NCBI RefSeq assembly: GCF_964340395.1
Contig: NC_135550.1
Location: 21,725,676-21,789,675 of the forward strand
Direction: 5' to 3'
Source: Glandiceps talaboti
Lineage: Eukaryota; Hemichordata; Enteropneusta; Spengelidae
DNA length: 64,000 nt
Shown here: piece after piece, positions 25,730-38,834 of the stretch
Layout: each line of letters begins with the position of its first letter
How positions within the stretch are numbered: position 1 is the stretch's first letter
The notes under the pieces: generated by a model
What the model was told of the DNA's origin: nothing
Databases searched by the model: none
The model's input: the letters and a program-made list of their open reading frames with translations, nothing else
Made by a program: the position numbers and the translations under genes

Positions 25730-27300
25730 AATACACATCAGGATACAATAACTTTTTCAAATCCAAAGTTTGCAAGTTAATTTGATTTTTTAACCAATCC
25801 TTCCATTTCAAAATGTAAAGGGTTTTTCTGTGTTTTTTTTATCAATTGCCAATTGTTACTTCAAGTTTCTCTGACAACTCCACCTATATTTCATCAATCA
25901 CTCTGCCTTTAATTTATATTGATATTGCAACTTGTATATAGAGTACTTTTTATATCACAATAGTGTTGGAATGTAAAAATGTGCAATGTTACTACCAAAC
26001 CAGAGTGTAGAGTTTCAATTAAACGGTGTGATTTTTTCAGCTCTCACACAAGGGTTTTTTGTCACTTTACAAAATTATGTAAAACAATATACTCACTGGT
26101 AGTGCGCAAAGCATATAAAATGATGCATCACTATTGGATGAACAAATAGAAGATTCAAACACAAAACAGTTTATTTGTCACGGTTCGCAGTGAGATCAAT
26201 GTAACATTTCATGTGCATGCACGCTATCATAAAGACCGTACACCTACAGATGTTGTAACTGTAAGTATCATTTAGATTTTGGGATTCAATATGTGTTCAA
26301 GATTTTCCGACCTGTCTGAAGTGTAAAAGTATATCTCAACATTTAAGCTTTAATATACGAAACTTAAGTATTCACTAAAAACACTATTTTTTTGTGAACG
26401 TGCAATTTAGTGTGTATATGTTGACAACAGTTTATCTTTTGAAGGATAAGCAAAATTATTTAAATTCGGAATGCAAATGAGCCATACTACATTTGGCGCA
26501 CTCGTCAGAGAAATTTTATACAATAAATGATTTTTTGCTTATGATATTATTGTGTAATGGTAATCTTGTTAAATGTTGCAAAAAAAAAATTACTTTTTAG
26601 GTAATTGAATTAACTTCCTTCTCGACCAAAAAACAAACAAACAAAAAAACAAAAACAAAAAAACTGTAGAAATATAATTAAAGTAATGTCCAATAATTCG
26701 GTCGAGATATAGTGTGAATCAACCTTGATTAATGACGTGAATGATTAACTAGAAAGACGTGATTTGAATTTTCCAATATAAACCATAGACCCTACGTATA
26801 AACTGATCTTTGGACAACTTAGAAATAACAAAAGTCGTTACACCTAGTCTATTGTATTGGGGGCAGGGGGGATGAAATGTCTATCTTGTGACTATGAGGA
26901 AGGAAGGGTGTGGGAGTTGGTTCCTGGTGTCCCAATCCCTATCCCAGAGAGAAAAAAGATAGAGGCTTATATCCCTAGATTGGCATTTATTGTTACCTTT
27001 CACTGCAATAATTACTTCAGAATCAAGAACGCCAAGAATCCAATCCACAAACATCATTCCATTCACACTCAGCGCAAGTTACTGCAACCTTGTAAAGATG
27101 AATTGGTGCGTGTCGGCGATTGAATAACCAACAAAGGACAAAACTTTAGCATGCAAAGAATTTTGACATCAGTGAAATACTGTGTGCTAGACCTATATAT
27201 AGAAAGCTACACATTTGCGTTAAATACAATTGTGTATTTTTGAGTGCGCGAACAATCTCCGCGAAAGTTCCGTCTAGAGGTAGAAAATATAATGTAAAAC
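25730..27300. other. Intergenic, no gene seen
   Basis: AT-rich with A runs (26578-26590, 26625-26665). No convincing ORF or RNA gene. Confidence 0.5.
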
Positions 27301-27311
27301 GTGAAAGAGTT

Positions 27312-27318
27312 TATATAA
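27312..27318 (+). promoter_or_regulatory. Possible TATA box of the arylsulfatase B/I/J-type gene
   Basis: TATATAA about 300 bases upstream of the start codon at 27621, with a CACGTGAC E-box-like site 20-25 bases downstream of it. Weak, position-based call. Confidence 0.25.
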
Positions 27319-27620
27319 GGTCAACCCCAGTGAGTCACGTGACCTATCAGTAGCCCTAACATGCACAATCATCACAGACAAGTAACTGTGCAATCATGAA
27401 CGAGAGGGGAACTATGAATATGCACGGTATACAATCATGCATGTTAAACAAAGATCGAAATGTCACTGGGAACGAGGCGGGGCCTATTTACCTGCACAAA
27501 ACGACCATATTATACCTAGCCTAGTGTCTGTGAACGTTACCGAAAGAGACAGGTTTAAAGCAGGCGAACATTGAAGTCAACGACTACAGTAGGAGCTTCG
27601 ACGAGGGAAACTGAGTCAAA

Positions 27621-30600
27621 ATGTCACGCCATCATGTAAGTTGTCTTGTCAGTGTTATGTGTTCAGTTACTCAGAATGTCTGTCAAATAGTTATAGTACA
27701 GGTCAGAGTCCATTTAATGGTTTTGGGGTAACCATCCTTTATTTTATCCGAGGCGAATATGTTTACGTTTTAACCACTGAGAAGGTCGACATATTCTCAT
27801 GTAGCTCTGTTAAGCAACCCTCTTATCACAAATTCTCCTCTCAGCACAAATCTTTTTGCTGCGAAGTGGTCACAGAGTTTCTCTTTGGATAGATACGTAC
27901 AAAGCTGTCTAGAGGTACTGTGTTGGAGACCTGGTCGATTTTTTACACATACTTTACTGAATAACAGATGTAGTCTTAGGAGTAGCAGCACGTGTGTTTA
28001 CGGGTGGGTGGTATTGTAACAGTTGACAAGGTGGGGGCAGTGTCATTCAAATGATTTTAAAACGATAATGCGAACAGTTTCGCTCATGGTCAAATAGTTT
28101 GCGAACACTTTCGAATGGAATTGAGAGCACGGTTGTATCATCTCCCCTTATACTTCCATGGTTGGAACAATGGGGACAAGTGGGAGAGAGTATGGGGAAC
28201 TGGCAACACTCGTCTACAAATCCGTAACAGGTAATGCACCTAGTTACCTCACTGAAATGTTCAATCTTTCCAACCAAATTCATCTTCATAACACAAGACA
28301 GGCCAGTAAAGGTAACATATACATCCCTACAGTTAAAACTGAATATGGGAAACGGGCATTTCACTATAGTGGTGCTGTTCTATGGAACAATCTACCCCTA
28401 TCCATAAGATCAGCTCCAAACTCATCGATATTTAAAAGACATCTTAAGAATGTAGTCTGTTAATGTGGGTGGATATCTTTTAAAGTGCACTGTCCGTCTG
28501 TAACTTTTGGTTTGTCCCTTTTGTTTGTTTGTTTTCTGTGTACGTAATCTTGCAACAGGTTCCATTGGGAGAACAGTGTTAATGCACCGAAATGGTGTCT
28601 GTATATGAAAGATAAATAAATAAATAAATAAATAACCTATTGTGTGATATTGTACGTAAGGCTTGCATAAATAGATTTAACTAAAAACAGCCTACCTATT
28701 TTACCTTTGAAGATATACTGTATTGGTTAGCATGTACTTCGCGCGAAATGTCACAGAACGAAGATCAAACCTTCCTGTAGTCATCGAGATATATATAGTT
28801 ACCGTGCAGTAGAAACAATAATGACACATGAATTAGTTTTAATACACAGTCGATGAAAGTCTAATTTCTATAGAAATAAGAAATATATGACATGTATATT
28901 TCATTTCTAATATACCCATTGTATAGATGGTATATTAGGTGATAGTGGCTCCTTGACCAAATAAAACAGACTAGAACCCGTTGACATGAGAGGACTTCAG
29001 GACTTCTTATGCTCTGCAAAATGGCAATCAAGCAAAGCTGACACACGTATACACAGTCCCCTCCACTGTCTATAGTTGTACATGCAGAAAAAACAAGTAT
29101 AACAAAATCACTCTACGTCTTGTGTGGATTTCACTTCTGCCTGAGTGTGAGATTGTCACAGAATATTAGATTTCGATACATTATTCGCGATTTCAGCAAT
29201 CCATGGTATAGGCAAGCCAATTCAGTGATTGTGTTAATCGTAGGGTGTAAGGTCAGCGTGGGTTTACTATACCTTTGTCTGTGTATAAAATAGAAATTCC
29301 ATTCCCTTATCTAGTAAGGATAAAGTAAGTTGAAATCTCTGCAATTCGATCGGATTTATGTAACACCAAGGTCTCTTAAATTACCCGTGATTTCATGGCG
29401 CTCAACCGCAGTTCCTTTCTGAGAATCGTACTAGTGAAGATGATGTACTTAGCGACTCTCCGTTGGCATGTCCAGTCTTGTATAATACCATTAATATGAT
29501 ATGGTATCGTTAAAGTACCACATATTTCTTTCGCCCTTTGAAACACGGTATATATACAGGTCATGGTATGCTCTGATAAGCCTTTTTGAAAAATACCAAT
29601 TTGCGAAATGTGAAATTTGTGCCGAAGGCTGCAGTTGGGAATAAGGAATGGGAGATTTGCTAAAGTGTTACCTATAATTTAACTTTAGTATACCGTGTAA
29701 TCTTATAAAAGCATACGTTGTGAAACATTGGTTATATTATGAGTACCTCACACCACTAAAGAAAGGTCCAAGTAAATACTACTAAACAGACCAAGGTGGC
29801 ATATATCTCAGACCACTATGGAAGAAGTCAAAGAAGTTAAGTACTTGGGTATTATTAACACAACCTGAAATGGGATCAGCAGACATGTCATGCAGTCACA
29901 ATAGCCACCAAAATACTAAACTTCACTCAAAGAAACTGTCATCACTGTTCTAGGACTGTCAAAGAAAACCTGTTCAAAACTATAGTCCAACCACACCTTA
30001 AATATGCTTATCAGCACCCTGGAACCCAGGAGCACACAAGAATATTGAAACCCTCCAAAAAGTTAAACGCAGAGCAGCAAGATTTGTACTTAGGGATTAC
30101 AAACCAAAATCAAGTGTTACAGATATGCTACAAAAACTAGAATGGGACACATTAGAAGTTAGAAGAAAAACTCAACGGCTCACAATCTTACACATAATCC
30201 TAAACGACAAAATAGGCATCAACTCACAAAATTACACCAGGCCCAAAATCACGCAAAGTAGAAGAACCCACAACAAACAACTTAAAATGTACCATTACAC
30301 ATCAACCACCTTCATCCATTCCTTCTTTCCGGAAGCCACGACATTGTGGAACAGCTTATTATTACCACAAACTACTGTTGACATTCAGTCTTGTGAGACA
30401 TTCAAAGTCCACATAAGAAACCAGCACCCCACTAGGTCTATCTAAACGCCCACCACCACTATCGTCAGAACCTTCCAGTTACAGTCCCTGGTGGCCCAAT
30501 TTTGGAAGTGAACACTACAAGGTATAAGGTACAAACTCATTTTTCGAGTGAAATGCTGACAGTTATTGCTATGGTAGTCATTCATGGAGAACATCGTTTG

Positions 30601-32126
30601 TAACTTTTCATTTATTTTAAGATAAAGGATTACAAATGACGAAAGTATCCCGACTACTGAAATGTAAAACGTTTCCAGGCAGACAGCTACAGCGTTGATA
30701 TATGGAAATAAAAGAAAGCCTTCGGCGGATAAGTCGCTAGTTATCTGACGAGATGTACGAACTCTAGCACCATATTGTTAATTCCCCATTACATACATAC
30801 ACTCTCAGACTAGTCATCTTCAACGCTTCAAGTCGTTATTCCATTCCTTATAGTCATCAACATAGCAGCATAGAGAGAGACTACAACCACTCTCGGGTGC
30901 CTTGTTTTCTGACACCTGTTGATCACGAGTTATGAGATGTAAAATCTGTCACATACAGTACTGATCAATGAACTCTTGATTTGTAGCTATTTAATACCGT
31001 CATGATATCTCTACAACTTGTTTTTGACGTAATCATCAAAAAAGAAAGATTAGATAATTATTTATAATTATAATGTATTTGACATTTTACCAAATATACT
31101 AGATTTGGTTTTGATTTTTTAATTTTTTTTTTACTTTTTACTGACGAAGTAATACAAACACGGGTCATTTATACCCTACATGAATGTTATTGAACCCGTT
31201 TAGTCTTACTGTATATATATTTCACATGGCATGTTGCCTAACACCATCCCCACCCGCTCCACCCAACTGCTCCCTTCCCCCTTCATCAGCTTAATATTTT
31301 CTCAACATAATTTTAAAGTCTATTAGCGGCTCGTATATATACATATAATACGACACCAATCGTTCAAATGACAACCTCCATGTCATTTTCAAGTTAGTTA
31401 CATGACTTGTTACTTGTCTGATGACAACAAAACCGTATTTATCATTTGATAGGCTGCCTACGATAACCCGGCCTACACGGACTCCGTAGAAGGCGGTGCT
31501 CCAGAACCGAGATATGAGGAACAGACTGGTAAAAGCAATAAGCTGAATAATCGCGAGAAGGGTATACTAGTAGTGATGATTCTGGTGTGCCTTACACTTA
31601 TAATATTTGCGTTGGTGTTTGCAGGTAAGTTACTCTCGTCTGTCGATTGTCGGTCGTTTGTGATGTCATTTCACTCACTGTTCATAACTTATTGTCCCAG
31701 TATAATCAATGTAAACTAAATCTTCGGTCACAACGCCATCAAATCATTCACCTATTGTTAATTTTTTGGACATTTGTCGACTATTGTACTGTAAAGTAAA
31801 CAAAATGTAATTATAATTAATTATAATTTAAATGTCAGGAAAACTTGTGACGTGATATTACCCCCCCCCCCCCCCTCTCCTTTCAAATTTATAGTCGTTG
31901 TAAGTCTTCTACAAATCGAAGTCTCGTTCTCGCTCTTATTTCAGTGCAATGGAAGAATTCGGACAACTGCGAGACTTCGTCTGACAATGAAAAAGGTAAT
32001 ATACCAAACAACAGATTCTTTTATCTTGTATTTCGAAGTTTAATATAATAAATTCTAAACAGTACGATGCATTTTATATTCTCGTCACATACGTGATACA
32101 TCATGTATACAGACACGAACACACTC

Positions 32127-32170
<44 letters not shown>

Positions 32171-33747
32171 ATATACACCACATACACATCAGAGATCACA
32201 TAATTATGTAGTTACGCATTCGAATACATATATATCACTGTTTTACTAAGTGATATTCGTGTCATAGACCAGGGGCATGAGGCAACAATTCTGATGAAAT
32301 CCGAAAATGATAATGATATACAGGTAATAAAGGCCCAAGTTAGCTATTAGTCACATTTACATACTTACCTATTTATAGTATATTTTAATAAACTCATATA
32401 CATGTCTACGTATTTGTTATTTTGGTTATAAGGCCAGAAATGGGATATTATATGTATATATGTACTTGTACACTCTTTTGTCTTTTAAAAAAATGAAACA
32501 TTTCTAATAATCGCAGAAAACTTTATATAAATATGGAAGACTCCAAAAAAGAATAAAAGAAAAAGTATACGGAGAGACATGGTGCAAAATCGACGCTTAG
32601 TGCACTCGCGACAGCTGACGCGCTGCTTGCCATGCTCGAGCATTCCTCGCAGCAGGGACGTATAAACTATGGGAAGCCGTTCAGGCCAAAAGTATTTTTT
32701 TATTTTTGCTATAGTATTTTATATTTTTCGTACTTACAAACTAATTTTAACAGTTTATGTACTTTTATTCCATGTTCACATTATTTTAATTGAAATAAGT
32801 TTGCATTTATTTGAGAATATTGTTTTATTTTTCGCCAAACCAGAATTATTTTAAGGATTATATATAATTGAAAGTCAAAATATATTTTTTAGTTAAAGTT
32901 TTTTATTTTATTTTTTAATTTAAAAAAAAAAATTTCAACTTTTTTTTTTTTTCTTCCCAACTTTTTTTTTTTTGGCCGAGTCTGATGACCAGCGCCTGTC
33001 ACGAGTACGTCGTGCTCGTGACAGGCATGTCCTTCGACATCCATTACGACGTGTTTCGGCGTCAAATACACCTTCTCATTACCTTCGAAATTGGTCGCTC
33101 AAACATTATATTAGATCTCAAAACTGTTAATTTACGTGTGATAGTATCTGTTTTGACTTCAGCCGCGTACATACATGTGTACACCGTCACGTTAAGGTTA
33201 TGACCGCATGTATGATGTATTACATGATGTAGTACGTAGGACACGACACGATCCATGTGCAAAGGGTAATGGTAGTCACAGGGGCGTGTATTATTGCTTA
33301 GATTTCCGTTTTCTTAGGAAAATATCATACGAATCTTGCTGCTACAAATGTATCGATCTATAGTACTACGTATACTATAAATATACCCTGTACAGGTAGG
33401 AATATATATTCAAAAGGTTGTTATATTTAGTCTGTAGACCTGGAAAACAACAATCTATGCAATATTACACGCCCCTGTGATGGTAGTTAATCTAAAACAA
33501 CTAAAGTTTGTTGCATCAATAACAATTACATTCATTATTGTGAAACTGACCAGAATTGAAATAAGATGGTACACTATAATGTGAGCGTGAGCAAAACAGC
33601 TTTAGGAACAAAAACGCGAGGAAAACGAACGCGTATTTCCAATGGGTCAGTCAGGTACTACTTCTTGTGCGAGTGCACATGTTGACGTCGACCTGCTGTA
33701 TTACATATCAACCTAAACCAGCTTTTATCGCCTTGTTATCATCATCA

Positions 33748-33817
<70 letters not shown>

Positions 33818-35283
33818 AAAGATTCAGTTTACTTCATCGTACATTGTAGTATACATTCTCTCTGAGTACACATGCATATATCATGAAAAGTTGAGAACAA
33901 CACGTCTACTAGACTGTCGACAGTCGCTCGCGCCTTTTTTTCCTACGTTTTATCTAAACTCCGGTCCGGCGCAACACTAGTATAATTGCAAATTGATTTC
34001 GAGGGCCGAATTGCTCGATCACTCGGGCCTTCGGCCCTCGATATCAGTTTGCGATTAGACTAGTGTTGCGCCGGATCGGAGTTTAGATAAAACGTAGGGG
34101 GGGAAAGGCGCGAGCGACTGTCGACAGTCTGCACGTCTACGTATGTAATACAGCAGGTCGACGTCAACATGTGCGCTCGTACTAGAAGTACCTGACTGAC
34201 CGTTTGGAAATACCTTTACCCGTTGCACATGGATCGTAAAAAACAGATACTATCACACGTAAATTAAGAGTGTTGAGATCTGATATAATGTTTGAGCGAT
34301 CAATTTCGAAGGTAATAGAACGTGTACGTAATGCCATGGATGTCAAAGGTCACGCCTCGTACTCGTGACAGGCGCCGGGTACAAGCACGACGTGTTCTGC
34401 ACCGGCGCCTGTCAGCAGACTCGGCCAAAAAAAAAAAGTTGAGAGAAAAAAAAAAAAGTTGAATTTTTTTTTTAAAATTAAAAGAATAAAATAAAATAAC
34501 TTTAACTTTGACTTTCAATTATATATAATCCTTTAAAAAATTCTGGTTTGACGAAAAATAAAACAACATTCTCAAATAAATGAAAACTTATTTCAATTAA
34601 AATAATGTAACCATGGAATAAAAGTACATAAACGGTTAAAATTAGTTTGTAAGTACGAAAAATATAAAATACTATAGCTAAAATAAAATAATACTTTTGG
34701 CCTGAACGGCTTCCCATAATAAACAGCGCGATTCGATCGAGTTAAATCATATGTATTTCTCTCTGTATTATAATTATATTCCAGCGCGATTCGATCGAGT
34801 TCAATATATGTATTTCTCTGTGTATAATCATAATTAGATATTAAATATCGATTCAAGATACTGAAATAATTATAAACAAGAACTTGACGGAACTTTGTTA
34901 TATTGTCTTTATTCATGTTATTAAATATTGTTATAGACACCAGAAGTGTTGCCTCATGCCCTTGCATAGACGAGCTATTTTCGAAAAGTCTGATCAGTAA
35001 TATAAAGCATAATCCCCACTTTTGGGGCTTTCAGACGTAAACTGATGTTTAATTGCAGGGGTGCTCAATTCCGATACAACCCTCGCTTCGGGGATTCATA
35101 AATTATTTTGTGTATATTTAAATGCTTTTATTTGTTCATGTGTGTATTTGTCAGTTCGTCTTTTTAAAGTCTTACTTGTTTTAAAATGTTGTTTTTTATG
35201 TATAAGCTTAGTTTTTATCTATGGGATGTTTATGAGCGTTTTTGCGTTCTTTTCTCTCCCGAAATAAAGTTTAATAAATAATA

Positions 35284-35348
<65 letters not shown>

Positions 35349-38300
35349 TGATGATGATGATAAACACATAAAACTTAGTGACTGCTAGATCATATTCATC
35401 GAATATTACTAGTATCCAGTCACAACGCTGTCACTCATTCTGTCAAAAATGTTAATAAAATGATTTTAATGAGTACCTAGTTCCTAACGCGATGCACTTT
35501 ATCGCTGTACAAAACCAAACATCACACATGATGATAGTCGAGAGTTTCTATATACATATACTTGCTATTGGTCAAGATGTTGTCATAGTAACAGTGTGTA
35601 GAATCAAGTATGTACATTTCACACATATCAATTAAATCAATCATCAATATGTTTAATTCTCGTGTTTTCTCGTTTGTAGTGGTTCTTTCTACAAGCAAAC
35701 CAAAGACGACATCACAAATACCAACAGAAGGTCAAGGTAATGAAATTGATTTGCTTGAAGTGTATAAACTTTTCCATTTACATATTCGCCATGATCCAGT
35801 TGTATTTTTCAAAGTATCTACTTCGACAACAAGAGGATATAGATTGAAATGATTTAAAGACAGATCCAGATTGGATATACCAAAATATTTTTTCAGTCGA
35901 CATGTTGTAAACATTTGGAAGTTTACCAGAAAGGGTTATTGTTATTACTACACCAATTAAATCATTGTAATTACTTAGTAATTATTTTAATCCAGATTGG
36001 ATATACGTAAATATTTTTTCCAGTCAATATGTCGTAGACATTTGGAACAGTTTGCCAGAAAGGGTTATTGTGACTACAATAAAGGCATTCATTTATTGTA
36101 TAGAACTACCCTTGCCAAATGATACGTCCTTTTGACCAATTTCGGCGTATTGATGTGACTTGTTATCAAGTGTACATACACACGTTAAAAATATTCCTTT
36201 TCAGATCTGGCATCTGGTTTTAATACGTATCTACACATGTAGTATTGAATCCTGGACAGGTACATTCTACACAGGATATAGAGTCCAAGTTTAGGTCTAC
36301 GCAAAATTTGAAATTTTACCTCTCAATATTAGCATACAAGTTACATAAATTGGACGTCTTGCAAATATTAGATAGAAAAGAAACATCACTCAGTAAAACA
36401 CCTTTAGAAACCTTTAGAATGTTTTACCCCCACTTTTGACCAATTGAGATACTGTCTAGAGCAATGAAAAAAGTCAATATGGCAGCTACTTTAGAACGTT
36501 TTTGTTATTTGTTCTGTATGCAGTTCTCCCTCTACGTTCTGTAGAAATATAATATTAAAAAGTAAATGAATCGTTGTTAAAGGCATGAGTGCTTATTAAT
36601 TTCCACTTTGCAATGGTGTCAAAATGAGATAGACTTTAGTCATCAAGTTGGCATGTGACTACTTATTCCCAGCAATGAAGGTTATTTGTGTAGAATCAAG
36701 TATGTACATTTCACACATATCAATTAAATCAATCATCAATATGTTTAATTCTCGTGTTTTCTCGTTTGTAGTGGTTCTTTCTACAAGCAAACCAAAGACG
36801 ACACCACAAATACCAACAGAAGGTCAAGGTAATGAAATCGATTCTTGTACTTGCATATTTATACTTTACACATCACTCTGTTGCTGTCGTTAATTCTGTT
36901 CAACGTTGTGTTGACAGTTTTCCATTCAAGTAACATAAACACCGTACGTATTATTTCACATGAGATCAGCTTTTTAATTCGTTTCAGTCTGAAATCACTA
37001 ATCGCAAATAAAGCCTCTTTTAGACTATTTGAACATTACAATAAAGTCCAACCCTCGTGAAAATATTAGAATTTGAAAATAAACTGAAAAATACTTTAAA
37101 AACTATGGAAATTCAAATTCACTCAATGCACTAACAAGCCACTGTACAGAATCCGTCAAAATATTTCCTCTTTGATAAAATGCAATATAAATTATATGAG
37201 TAACCTCGTGGGATAGAAACCACTGTGTTCGAGGCGAAGTAACTTGTTATGTTACATAACATGATATAACCTCACTTTGTTTCAATAGAAAGGCCACCAA
37301 ATGTGATGGTCTGATGTCTATTGTATGGAGAAACAAAGTGATGTTATCTCCACACTGTACAATGAATGTCCAACACTTTCATCTACAGAAGAAGACCAAG
37401 ATAGAAGAATTTTGCTAAATAGTATTTTTAATCTAAACCAAGAGACTAGAGCTAAAAAACTATAATTTTGAAATTCTGCTATTTGACTTTATTTATATGT
37501 TGTCATGGATGTGTCCAACTCTATACGTACTGAATTCATATTCAGTACTGTCAAACTCAAGTACATGCATTGTATTGAATAGGTAAAGGTGAAGAACTTT
37601 GTCTATAATCTGTATTTAATTCGTTTCATTCTTTTTTACCCCGGTAATACAGATAGAAGGTGTGGAAATCTGGACAAGCCACCACACATTGTCCTCGTGT
37701 TAAGTGATGACCTAGGTAAGTTCATACTCATTGATCCATAATGCAGTGCTCTCTTAGCGAACATTATCATCGTTACAGCATTCTACATTATGTACATACG
37801 CTGGTTGTCGTGTAATAGAATAACAGACACTGATATAGCGAAATGACAGATACCACTTCTATAGCGAAATGATAAATACTTATTACGTCACTTCTATAGA
37901 GGAATGATACATACTAATGACGTTACTCCTCCTGTAGAGGAATGACCAATATGACGTCACTAATTTAAAGAAATGACTATTCTGACGGTATCTCTCTTCG
38001 TGTGCAGGAAAAAAAAGAAAATAATAATGACGTAATTCGTCATGTACAAAAATTGAGATACATTGATGACGACATTCGTCATGTACAAAAAGTGATACAT
38101 TGATGACGTCACTAGTTTTGTCAGTACTAATTTTATCACTGCTGTAACTCAGACAAGAACACAGATAATTTCCTTGTCTGTGGTGTAAACAAAAATCAGA
38201 CATTTATACGTTGTGTCCTATCATCCATCACCACAACCAATGAAAGGTATAGCTTCATTTACAGATAAACAGACACTCATTCAATATGCTGTGAAACTGA

Positions 38301-38573
38301 ACAATACAAGCACACACAAATTCCATGTTCCATGACACTGCCGCTGTTTACTGTGTGCTTTTGTAGGATGGAATGACGTTGGTTATAATAACGAACGAAT
38401 GAAAACACCAGTAATAGATGCCCTTGCCAAAAATGGTGTCATCTTCGATAATATGTATTCACAACCAGCATGCACACCGTAAGTATTCATTTGTTCCTGA
38501 ATGCATATTTATTTACACGTATGTATGTATGTATGTATGTATGTATGTATGTATGTATGTATGTATGTATGTA

Positions 38574-38604
<31 letters not shown>

Positions 38605-38777
38605 ATGTATGTATGTATGTATGTATGTATGTATGTATGTATGTATGTATGCATGCATGCACGTTTGTGTGTGTGTGTGGGGGGGGTGTATGTCTTGCCT
38701 TCGCGCGTCAACACTGTCTGCCATTGCAGGTGATTGTGTGCCTGATCAAGTGTCTATGTGTATATGATGTGACGATA

Positions 38778-38834
<57 letters not shown>

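Larger units (their letters stand above)
32270..34964. mobile_element. 2.7-kb foldback transposon with 7-bp TSD, carrying nested insertions
   Basis: Fills most of intron 3 of the arylsulfatase gene. The ends are inverted: CAGGGGCATGAGGCAAC at 32270 against CAAGGGCATGAGGCAAC read inward from 34964. The flanks CATAGAC (32263-32269) and CATAGAC (34965-34971) are a perfect 7-bp duplication. The arms match over long stretches (about 32655-33145 with 34230-34715; about 33630-33710 with 34140-34215), including TTTTGGCCGAGTC and GACAGGC motifs, but differ between 32300 and 32650, and the left arm has extra sequence at 33145-33250. Nested inside are a 203-bp hAT-like MITE and a 222-bp MULE-like MITE. 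No transposase ORF remains. The CAGGG-type termini suggest a hAT relative. Confidence 0.8.

Noticed and set aside
26780-26796. CATAGACCCT similar to the micro-transposon end
   Set aside because: No inverted partner follows and no duplication is present; likely chance or a fully decayed copy.
32268-32323. An apparent sulfatase exon bounded by TAG|AC and CAG|GTAATA
   Set aside because: It would end in phase 0 and break the frame with the next exon (phase 1). Its first bases are the terminus of the 2.7-kb foldback element and recur inverted at 34950-34964, so it is transposon sequence.
36245-36439. 64-codon ORF between duplicated stalk exons and the catalytic exons
   Set aside because: No splice signals in phase with the sulfatase and no resemblance to the family; probably chance ORF.
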